A model generated the notes under the pieces. It was not told the origin of the DNA. It saw only the letters and a list, made by a program, of their open reading frames with translations, and ran no database searches. The position numbers and the translations under genes were made by a program. From positions 1-21,493 of the forward strand of contig JAFREE010000261.1 in NCBI GenBank assembly GCA_019400425.1: 21,493 nucleotides of DNA, written 5' to 3'. This document shows, piece after piece, positions 1 to 8,834 of this stretch. This stretch comes from Hymenochaete sp. R1 (Eukaryota; Basidiomycota; Agaricomycetes; Hymenochaetales; Hymenochaetaceae). The first letter of the stretch is position 1. Every line of letters starts with the position of its first letter.

Positions 1-92
1 GAAATCCGCGGATTTTTCCCCTTCTAGATTCAGGTCCGCATACGCCGGATCCGTGGTCCGCGGCCCCGGATCCGCGGCCCCCAAATCCGGGA
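1..92. repeat. GC-rich short repeat based on TCCGCGGA
   Basis: The left edge holds several copies of a self-complementary core, (A)TCCGCGGA(T), with variants such as GGATCCGTGG, GTCCGCGG, GGATCCGCGG and AATCCGGG. Composition changes sharply after about position 92. It looks like the end of a degenerate simple or satellite-type repeat that continues to the left. No coding role is seen. Confidence 0.5.
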
Positions 93-660
93 CATGCTCT
101 ATTCTACAAGGATCAGGTCGGACCCTCAGCATCACTTGTCAGTGTCTCACTTACGGCGATTGAACGGTTCATCAGCCAAAATTCCTGCCTGTGTTGACAG
201 TGAAAGGTCAAGTCAGAAAAATAAGTCTAGGAGAAATCGACATCATACCCGAATAGATGGTATTTACCTGACCTGCTTCAAAACGCATGTGCTACTCAGG
301 GAACGGAAATATGAGGTCAAGCTTAGCACATCAGGCATTTATCACAAGACCGCACGAAACCACAAGACCAGGATTTTCCGTGCCGTATTTCCACACCGGG
401 ACGTTTCACGATGTCTTACCTCCCCCCTCAAGCTCAAGTACTCCGACCTTATATTGTGGTCGGAGTCGGACGTCCGTCCACAGTACCCTTCGGAGCCCTA
501 TGCGATTAAATGAACCAGGTCAGTGCTTGTCTGCGCTAGGAACAGCTATCGAAAGCACGAAGTTCAAATGATCCGCTGCCCATATGACCTTTGTTAGGAA
601 CACATGATGGTATTCTATAGGCACGAATGGTCCCTCTGTCTAATAGACGGTAGTGGTACT
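93..660. other. Intergenic stretch without a supported gene
   Basis: Two overlapping open frames cross this stretch but neither has a recognisable domain, splice pattern or codon bias. The only structure seen is an inverted repeat at 440-466 with 9-bp arms (ACTCCGACC / GGTCGGAGT) around a 9-nt loop. The right part is presumably promoter of the esterase gene that follows. Confidence 0.4.
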
Positions 661-678
661 TCAATAGCCTAAAAATGC

Positions 679-686
679 TATAAAAA
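679..686 (+). promoter_or_regulatory. TATA box of the GDSL esterase gene
   Basis: TATAAAAA lies 54 nt upstream of the ATG at 740, a reasonable distance for a fungal core promoter with a short 5' leader. Seen by motif only. Confidence 0.55.
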
Positions 687-739
687 GGTGTATCACATAC
701 GACAGGACTATCAGACTTGCATCCTAAGTCACGTTAATA

Positions 740-1988
740 ATGTTCTCCCAACGTGTTTTTCTCTTCTTGAGCATCTTCGCAAGCCTCTCTGTCGCTAACG
801 CCTGCGGCCCCGACCCTAGTCAAATCAAAACTCTGATTACCTTTGGCGACTCCTACACCGACATTGTTAATCCAGGTGATCGTGCGACCGCCTGGCCCGT
901 GTACGCGGCCTCCCCCTCCTACGGAAACTTCACCCTTCATTCCTTCGCCCGTTCCGGAGCAGTCTGTTCTCTCAACATCACCAACAGACCCCTGGGCTCT
1001 ATCTATCAGAACGAGCTCCCGGAGTATTTCGCTGACGTTGCCAACGGAAGCATAAATACGGACGCTGGGGAGGCGGCGGCGCCGGAGAGGACGATGTATT
1101 CGGTGTGGATAGGGACGAATGATTTGGGGAGGGCGAGTTTGTTGACGGGGGATGCGGAGCCGGGAGTTACGTTGGTGGATATTGTAGGATGTGCAGTGAG
1201 CTGGGTGAAGACGTTATATGACACTGGGGCAAGGAATTTCTTGTTCCAAAACGTGAGTTCAACTCACTGCTCGAAGGCGCATTGGTATTCGGTGTGGACT
1301 TATGGGATGACCGTAGATGATTCCTCTGGAAAAGACGAAGTTGTATTCGAACGACAGCTACCCAAGTCGGTATTGGACCAACGATCGCAATGCGACAGAA
1401 TGGAGCCTCTTCATGAAGGAGCTTACAACCGCTGGGAACGCAATATCGAAACTTATGCTCACCGAACTAGCACAAAACTTGTCTGACGCGCACATTGGTG
1501 AGCCCTTCGCATGCTTCGAATGTAGATGTGATTTAAATCGACACCTATTCCTTCCTCATAGGTTATTTCGATTCACATAGTCTCTTCCTTGACATGATCG
1601 CAAACCCGTCTACCTACCTCAACGGGACCGCCCCACTGAATGTTACCTTCCCCATTAAATCGTGCGTGTTCGAAATGTATCAGAACATCTCGGAGACAGG
1701 GAATTGCACGTACGTAAACGGGACGGACGCGGATAGTTACCTTTGGTGAGTGATCTTTTTCATTTTGATTCCTTCGCGGGACCGCAAGGGCTGGAGTGGA
1801 GCAGCGCAAGTCTCTTATCGACGCACGATATATAGTTTCCGATGTCGATGTAGAATGAATTACTTGCTGATAAAACCTATAGGTATGACGAGCTCCATCC
1901 TTCAGAACAAGCCGACAGGGTCGTCGCACGCACCGTTTCCGATGCCATCTTGCGTAAGTCCGAGGACTGGGTAACATGGTTCAGTTGA
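740..1988 (+). CDS. Secreted GDSL/SGNH esterase (CE16-like), 4 exons
   Basis: Exons 740-1252, 1317-1497, 1562-1745 and 1883-1988 join in phase to give 327 residues. Introns are 64, 64 and 137 nt, with GTGAGT, GTGAGC and GTGAGT donors. A hydrophobic signal peptide covers residues 1 to about 21 (cut near ANA/CG). SGNH blocks are present: FGDSY with nucleophile Ser38, Gly73 in the block II position, GTND (Asn127) and the C-terminal DELH with Asp295 and His298. Joining exons 1 and 2 restores FLFQN|MIPLEK, which confirms the first splice. Several NxS/T sites fit a secreted glycoprotein. Family members hydrolyse acetyl or other acyl esters, often on hemicellulose; the substrate here is inferred only at family level. 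Without splicing the frame stops after the first exon and part of intron 1, so an unspliced call would lose the catalytic His. Confidence 0.9.
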
Positions 1989-2980
1989 TTCTCTCCCCGC
2001 CTGGATCCCATATGGTGTTATCCGTCGGAGTGGCAACCATAGTTTACTTTCTGGGCTGTGAGTCGACTACGCCGAGGATGTGTGAGATATGGATGGTCGA
2101 AGCGGGTGATTCGGTGCATGTATCGCTGCGTGAATTTGGATGTTTTGGCGTTCCGTCGAACACCGGGACTTGGTGATAAATTGCGTGTAGATAGATCAAA
2201 GAGGGGATGCAGAGGGGCGGAAGTGTTCTTGTCACGGCTGTAAGCGTAAGGTAGATTGTATCTCTTGTATTTTATCTTCATTTCAAAACAAGTCTCAGAA
2301 TACCAAGAAAATTTGTGACACCTTGCTGGTCTTCATGCTTCAGCTCGGAAGCGCGAAATTTCCAACACTTCCAAGGCCCATTTTGAATGTAAACTGTTTG
2401 CGAGTATCTTTTCTTTTCTTTTTCTCCAGTGCGATTGAGCTCGAGGAGCCCTATATGCTATCAAACTTTAGCTCAGAAATGTGTCTTCTCAAGCGATGGT
2501 ACACTTGACATGAAACAACGCACCACAAAATGAATCAAGAGCCTCAGCCTCCAAGGCGAGATTCCTGTGCTCTATCCATTCAAACCTTAATGTAACCGAA
2601 TTCGCACTATCCCCTACTCCATAAGAGCGCTCCTTATCGAAAAGATAGCAGCGGCAGCGCTTGCAACACCGTGACCGTCATACATCACACGATGGCCAAC
2701 AGCTAGTCTTTGCTGTGGATGGATGTCCTTGTACTTTTTCCGTATGAATCATCGTACGGAACCGCCGTCGACCATGGTAGATCGGCCCGGCCAATAGAAG
2801 GCGCTGGGAGAAGCTCGAGAGTCATAGTGCATAGTAAAGGCGTGTAGCTGCTTACCGACTTTATTGTCTTCCCTAAGTCGACCCGGAGGTAGAACTTCTA
2901 TTTGGGAAGATCTTGGGATGGAAAGTATCAAAGCGATTTTCACAAATTTCAGCTTACCTGGGGCTGCGTCTTTCACTGAT
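1989..2980. other. No firmly supported gene; possible minus-strand coding tail
   Basis: Downstream of the esterase there is no clear plus-strand gene. On the minus strand about 2700-2980 holds coding-looking stretches with good splice signals: a donor GTAAGC just after GACGCAGCCCCAG, and an acceptor ending AAATAG before a frame with LPPGRLREDNKVG and SAFYWPGRSTMVDGGSVR. These could be downstream exons of the minus-strand candidate at 2981-3396, but a one-nucleotide frame difference prevents a clean join. No family was recognised. Confidence 0.25.
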
Positions 2981-3396
2981 TCAAATTCTAGGCTTCAAGC
3001 TGAAGCCAAGCTGACTCAGCTTCGCAGTATCGCCAGCTACAACTTCCTTGGCGTCCTCGGCGTCTTCTCAGAGTGCCGGCGTCGGCATTTTGTGGTTGAC
3101 TGAACTACTGCTCTTTGGGCTCGCATCGTTCTCCGAGTCCTCACCCTCACCTGGGTCACCACGACCACAGGCGTCGACTACATAATCTCGATAAAAGGTG
3201 TCCAAAGCGTCGCTAAACATGGAAATGAGGTAACTATGCCTTTTTTTTGCAACTGTTAGTGTGCAAATTTGTTATTAACTAGCACGCACATCTGCACCCG
3301 TGCATCCGCTGACGGCCGTTGACCGACAGCTCACGATCGGTGAGCCACCGAATAGACGAACTCAGTGTCACCGTTATCGGAGAAGTCAGTGGACAT
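2981..3396 (-). CDS. Candidate small spliced gene, unknown product
   Basis: Unrecognised. Reading the minus strand, exons 3396-3335, 3212-3151 and 3066-2981 join in phase through two introns of 122 nt (GTGAGC...TTTAG) and 84 nt (GTGAGG...CTGAG). They give a 69-residue acidic peptide starting MSTDFSDNGDTEFVYSVAH and ending LKPRI. Phase agreement across two canonical introns is the only evidence. There is no signal peptide or known motif. The frame stops at TGA 2981-2983; shifting by one base opens a further frame (FESVKDAAP...) ending in a good GTAAGC donor, so this may be the 5' part of a longer gene, possibly frameshifted or with an intron I could not place. It may also be chance. Confidence 0.3.
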
Positions 3397-4929
3397 TTCA
3401 CACTCAAGATCGAAAGAAGCCCTTACATTTCATCACTTGGTTGGCTGGAAGAAACGGCTCGCTGCACGCGGCGGTCATGACGGGTTAGACGGCAGTGCCG
3501 ACCTGTGGCTGGACTATCCCGCCCGCAGCCGCTCGAATGCTGATGTGGATAAGCTAAATTAAAATCCCACACAACTACGTCCTGGAAGTGAACAACGACT
3601 CTGACTTGAGCTTGTTTCTCCCCCCCCCCCCTCTCCTTTCCTTAGATCCTAAGCCGCCGCGGACCTCGGTGATATCATGAGATTGAACTGGAGGACCAGT
3701 GTTTAGTGGGTGTGTTGCGATGTCAAATGTAAAAGAATATCAATTAAATCAACGATGCTTATTGGAAGAGGGCACTTGAGTGCTTACCGTAGGGCTGAAC
3801 AGATGATCTGTTGGATTGAAATACCAGAATAACAACGAATCGGATGGAAGGGCAGCACGCACACCAACCACCGTTACCTGTACAGGAATACAGGCGAGCC
3901 CGCGTCAATATCTGCGTCTGCATCAGCACAACAACACAACATATCTTTCAAATTTGTTCTCCTGAACCTTCCATTTGTTCAATTTGTTGGACATCTATCG
4001 ATCGATCGTGCGTGTATGCGCATCTTCGGGATGACGGAATCGCGTGGCCACCACGAGAGTGTTGTGACTCGATAGGGTCGGTTTGAATTGCAAAATGAGT
4101 ACCGGAACCAGTTCTGGTTGTTGTCCTCGGGTACGCAGCGCACTATTCGAGTACGATGGTCATCTGGCTCTGAGTTTGACGCCTGGGTCCACCCTCATCC
4201 GCATGGCACATGCGATACGCACATGGTTGGAGCATGAAAACGTTTTCGTAAGGAGCCCGTGAGCCTTGAAGCCGTAATCGATCGTGCTTGTAAGTTCTTG
4301 TTACCCTATCCGAAGAAAAGAGTCAACGTCCAGCTTCAGGAACGTGGCATCGTACAAAGAAGATCGGCTCGGAAAGGGATCAACTTCAAGTTTATGCTCT
4401 TTGGCCGGACCGGGAGGATCCAAGTCAAAGCACGAAGCCAGCTGTTCCTTATTGTGTTCAATTAAAAGGGTAAGAGAGGGTGCTGCGGGGAACGGAAAAG
4501 AAGGCTGCGGAAAAAGCTCCGAGTAATTGAAGTCGCACAAGTCATAACACAGGGAAAATGAGAACAAGCGACAGCAATAGGAGCTGTACATTGCATTGTA
4601 TAGATCTACGGAAGCCGACAACTTGAACAAAAAAGAGAAACGCTGAGAAGATGTGGCTTGGTCTGGAGAAGAACAGGGAATGGCTTTAGATGGCAGTGAT
4701 CGACACGATCGGCACACGAGAAAGCGCCGAGGAAGGCAAGGCTTGTAGTTTTCTTGACAATAGACAACACACCTCTTCTCTTCCTTCTCCTCGTCGCTGT
4801 GCCTCCGCACGCTGATACAAATACTCCGCCCTCGCACCCGGAACCATGCCATCCCCTTCGTGTTCACCTCTCACCCTCATCCAAGGATTTCTTGTGCTCT
4901 CGTAGCACTTCAACTCGTACCAAAAAACC
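3397..4929. other. Long intergenic stretch, nothing firm
   Basis: No domain-bearing frame was found. A homopolymer run of 12 C lies at 3620-3631. A 188-codon open frame on the minus strand (4301-4867) has no recognisable family and lies over the upstream region of the DUF7330-like gene, so it is not called. The right end probably contains that gene's promoter. Confidence 0.35.
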
Positions 4930-5833
4930 ATGCCTCTTCTCTTCCATCAGTCCAGCAGGGAACGTCTTCCCCCCAGCCCGATCCATTCAAATTCGAGCTC
5001 AAGCAGTGTCAGTTATCTTTCTATCCTCAGGAAAAATGCGTTCATGTTACTCACAAATACACTGTAGTTACAAGAGTCCTCGTTATCAGGCTCTCAGAAA
5101 ATTACTTACCGCCCGGGAAAGCAATGGGATTTTGAGGGTCTCGCGGGCAACGACGATGCTCCCATCGACGTGGACCTCGTCATGCCCCCGCATAGACCAC
5201 GTCTACAACCGGAGAGTCATCGAACTTCCATGCGTCTGCAAAGTCATTCGCACTTCATTGGCGCAAAAGTGGTAAGCCCGACTATCCTTTTCAACATTAT
5301 TCATTTTCTAACTGGCTCTTCTCCCTCAGTGCCGACACGCCCTCAACAGACATTTTCGCCTCCTCATAGAAGGCGGACACGACACAGATATCACACTTTG
5401 GGTCCCGTCTAATTTTGCTGGCTTCATCTCCGTCTCCCAACCCAACCCCTCCTTGTTCCCCTCCGCTTCATTCTCACATCACTTCATCGAACGCGTCCTC
5501 CCACACGCACATTTCAACCTCCCCAATGGCGTTCCGCACGGTTGGGTAGGCGATCAGATCGACGTTAGGACGGGCGGGTGCGTGCGGTTCCGGGTTTGGG
5601 ACGTGTTAGCGCGATGTGGGGAGCCTGCTGAAGGCGAGGGCGCTGGCGTCGCGAAGCCGACTAAGGTGGATGCGAGGCGACGGAAGGAGCAGAGGAGGAG
5701 TGAGGGATCTAGTGTAGGTGCTGGGGATGTGTTGAGGAAGGTGTTTGGAGGAGTACATACGAACGCAAGCTCGAAGCGGTCAAAGAGCGTACCGACATGG
5801 GACTGGGACTTCTTAATCGAAGACCAGGACTGA
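4930..5833 (+). CDS. DUF7330-like protein, 3 exons
   Basis: Model: exons 4930-5005, 5090-5271 and 5330-5833 give 253 residues. Intron 2 (58 nt, GTAAGC...CTCAG) is well supported. Intron 1 is less certain: 5006-5089 and 5008-5097 both keep phase. The N-terminus is Ser/Pro-rich. Residues ~87-180 resemble the agaricomycete DUF7330 domain: DITLWVPSNFAGFI, then SFSHHFIERV, then DQIDVRTGGCVRFRVWDV. The tail is basic and ends in TWDWDFLIEDQD, similar to what I recall for the family. The role of this family is unknown; proteins are probably cytosolic or scaffold-like, with beta-rich predicted folds. The start codon is the first in-frame ATG that leads into the spliced frame; an upstream non-coding or coding exon cannot be excluded. 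It converges with LCP5. Confidence 0.65.
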
Positions 5834-6771
5834 AACGGTCTCCATTCTTTTTTTCTTGGGATTTCCATGCTCCTTTTCGTTTCATTTAAACTTCATGGCT
5901 TCAAAACTCCATTGATATTATGTTCGGTTTGATGTCTACTCACTTTCATTCTCTGCATGCTCACCATATCCATGTCATTATATACCTTTCTCATGCATTT
6001 TTCCTTTAGCACTGTATCGCTAGTCACCCATCCTTGTCTTACTCATACCACTTCCAGATCGTATCTTACATCCCTCCATACGTTTTCGTGTATCGTACCG
6101 TCTGTATACGTATTTACACAAGTATAAGCATAAGCATAAGCTAAATTTTACTCACGTGTTGATACTTTCACTCTCAATAAAAAAAGTCAACCCATTTAGT
6201 ATTTTGCACATTGAATTCGAATTCGGCATCCATCTACATGTTTGGTGTCTTGTTTTTCCGGCATGAAAAGGGTGCAAAGAAGTGTCCGAATATTGAATAC
6301 AAGGGAGTTATAGGGATGGAGTGTGGGTCATTAGATGGGAGACCGAAATGAGCAATGCTTTGTTTGATTACAGAGTTGTGAACAGTAACAGCAACACGAG
6401 ACGATTGACGGCTTTGTTTTGATATTGTTGGTGCCAGTACTGGCGACCGACCGTGAGCTGGTGAGGGATGACCTGAGGTCGCAAGGTCACTGGCACCCGA
6501 CCTCGTTCAAATTTGGTTCTCTATTTAATTCGTCCGTCCAAGTCGAAGTCCGTTCGGCCTACGTTGTCGGTGTGGCTGATATCTTTTACGTCCAATCAGA
6601 GTACTAGTGATGGGTTGTATGATACTTTTTGAGATGGGCTGGTATAAATGATACAACAGTCGCTCGAGTGAGATGACTGTTAGTATCAAGCCAGAAGAAA
6701 CCTTTTTCAACTCGCATCTTTCGTTCATCAGCTCTACTGCTGCAGGTCAAACGGAAGTAAAAGGCCACATA
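5834..6771. other. Convergent 3' intergenic region
   Basis: Lies between the stop codons of the DUF7330-like gene (+) and LCP5 (-). It is AT-richer than the genes, with an AATAAA at 6176-6181 that may serve the plus-strand transcript and a short run of TAAGCA repeats near 6123-6141. Open frames here are short and lack known motifs. Confidence 0.4.
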
Positions 6772-8171
6772 TCACATCTGTTGGTTCTTTTTCTTCTTCG
6801 CGATCCGCTTCAACGCCATCTGGTCCTTCTCAAACCGTCCTTTCTTCCTTCTAGGACCCTCACCTTCCTCTCGAACCCTCCCCTCTCCAATCTTCTCCAT
6901 CCTCCCTCTCGCCCTCTCCACCACATCACCCCTCCGTCCTCTCTCCCTCAATTCCTCATACCCATCTCCCATCCTCCCCTTTCTACTCCTACTGTTACCC
7001 ACGCCTCCACCACCACCACTCCGCTCCGCCCCTCTCAACACATCAGCAAACTCATCCTCCAAACCAACGCCCCTTCTCCCTCTCCCGCGCGCCCCCGCAA
7101 AGAGATTCGCCCCCGTCCCGCCAAGAGCAAGGTCCTCCTCATCCCTCTTCCGCCGCTTTGCCTCCTTCTTCGTCATCACCAACCGCGTGAAGTTCTCTTC
7201 TTCGTACCGCGTCATGTCTGCGAGCTCACGGGCGCGCGCGGAGGCTTCAGAGTGACCACCCCCTCCTCCTGACCTTGCATTGGGGTTGGAGGTGGTGTTG
7301 AGGGGTATCGAGGCGAGTCCGGAGGTGGATTCGAGGTAGGGGTCTGAGGAAGGACGGAGATGAGCGAGGGCTGTTGGAATTGGGGCACGAGACCTGTTTT
7401 GTTTGTCTTTCTTGGAGGACCGGGTGGGGTCGTCGGTGTATGGCATCGGGGCGAGTTTGGGGGGACGGTAGACGCCTGTGGAGGGCTTGCGGGATGTAAG
7501 TGAGGATGAGGAAGCTTCAGATTCAGCCTCGTTGTCAGTCCCTGAACCGTCTTGGTTCATGAGGTTTTGTGGGTTTGGTCGGAAGGCAAGAGGGTCTGTA
7601 AAAGTAATACCATTAGTACTGAGGGATCCCGTGAAGATATGTTTCTCACCGTCAACGACATCTTTGCCAGATGTCTTCCCTTCTGGCTCCTCGGCAATTC
7701 GCACGAGCTTTTCGATCTGATACCGCATTTTCCCCTCGAGCGCCTTGACCTTTTCAAGCACGACGCGCTTCTCGACGAGGGAGTCAATCAGGTCGGACGC
7801 TGCGGCACCGCGTGTGCCTCTATCGCTAGCACTGAATGGTTTGAGAGAAGATTGCACGCCTGTACTGGTGGAAGAAGGTGCGAATGAGTGGCCGAGGACG
7901 CGGTGAGTTGAAAGGAGGGTGAGGGCCTGGCAATAGGAAAGCATAAGGTGATACTTGAGGGACATCAATGAGATGCCGTCTTTGGTGTCAATGTCCATCC
8001 TGTTGATCGATTAACAAAGACAATCGAATGCATATGGAAGAAGTTTGACTTGACGCACCGGCTTGAAACCTTCCTAACAGACTCTCGAGTTGCTGATATG
8101 CTAGAGGTCATGTTCTCAAGCAACTCGCGAAATCCCTGATGATCCAAGGTTCTCGAAGGCTCAATTTCCAT
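6772..8171 (-). CDS. LCP5: Lcp5/neuroguidin-type U3 snoRNP (SSU processome) protein
   Basis: Exons 8171-8059, 7999-7650 and 7595-6772 give 428 residues. Introns are 59 nt (8058-8000, GTGCGT...CAACAG) and 54 nt (7649-7596, GTGAGA...TACTAAT...TTTACAG). The second has no stop and is a multiple of three, so the frame stays open through it; its consensus donor, branch site and acceptor argue that it is a true intron, and its removal gives DVVDDPLAFRPNP. The N-terminal ~12-100 region is the Sas10/Utp3/C1D helical domain (GISLMSLKYHLMLSYCQAL), followed by a helix ending KMRYQIEKLVRIAE. Family hallmarks follow: DPLAFRPNPQNLM, YRPPKLAPMPY and RYEEENFTRL, then a KKEAKRRKR stretch. The C-terminus is Gly/Arg/Lys-rich and ends KKKKNQQM. 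Family members act in the nucleolus in U3-dependent 18S rRNA processing. It shares a 663-bp divergent upstream region with T5orf172 gene A. Confidence 0.9.
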
Positions 8172-8834
8172 CGTCGTCGCTCAGTTAGGAGTCTCCTGTA
8201 TATATTTCAGTATAAATTTGGTAGAAAGTTAAACTTGAAGATAAGAGGATCAGTCAACGGGTTTCTAAGCCGCCGCCCCTTAGGGCGTAATGCATTACAT
8301 CGAAGGTTTCAACCTCAGAGCCCAGTGCGTTTCATCTGGCGCATAGCTTTACATAGATTCTCGTTCTCTCACCTTTTACTGGGAGAATAAAATATACGAT
8401 TGGCGAAAAGTTGAAGCCGACGATGACGAAGACGATGGTGGATGTTGTCGAGGAAAATTGAAAGGAACGCCAGATTCTGCGGCGAATGGAAGCAAACCGA
8501 GTCGAGTCCGTTAGTTCTCACGCTTCGTCGGTGAGCTCACCGCCTTAGTTGTCGTCTCCTACGATGCCCACAGCATCCAGCTTACGTCCACTAACTAACC
8601 TCCCCGACTATCTAGACACGGTGTAGTGCTGTGAACTGGGCGATTCTCAGTGTTGCCGATAGACAGCCAAAAGCCCAGCTCGCAGCTGTCTTTCTTATTT
8701 AGGCACATCCAGCATTGTTCTATCCACTTCCCTCGATGTTCTTTATGAATTACCATCAAGCTCTTCGATAACTCCGTCTTGTCCTGGATACCCTCCTTCG
8801 AAAAATACCAATACGCCTCTGAGTAGCCAAAGCC
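8172..8834. promoter_or_regulatory. Divergent intergenic/promoter region (LCP5 and T5orf172 A)
   Basis: This 663-bp stretch separates the divergent start codons of LCP5 (-) and T5orf172 gene A (+). A TATATA-like element at about 8200-8205 lies some 30 nt from the LCP5 start. The last 100 nt before 8835 are pyrimidine-rich, as is common ahead of fungal transcription starts. No coding sequence is supported. Confidence 0.4.

Noticed and set aside
94..571. Two overlapping plus-strand frames of 139 and 94 codons
   Set aside because: Both are featureless and mutually exclusive; no splice or domain evidence.
1573..1977. 134-codon minus-strand frame
   Set aside because: Antisense of exons 3 and 4 of the GDSL esterase, crossing its third intron.
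4301..4867. 188-codon open frame on the minus strand, Cys- and Ser-rich
   Set aside because: No recognisable domain, no splice support, low-complexity composition, and it overlaps the promoter side of the DUF7330-like gene. It may be chance.
6673..7272. 199-codon open frame on the plus strand
   Set aside because: It is the antisense of the Gly/Arg/Lys-rich C-terminus of LCP5, whose GC-rich codons suppress stops on the other strand; the product is Pro/Leu/Ser low complexity.
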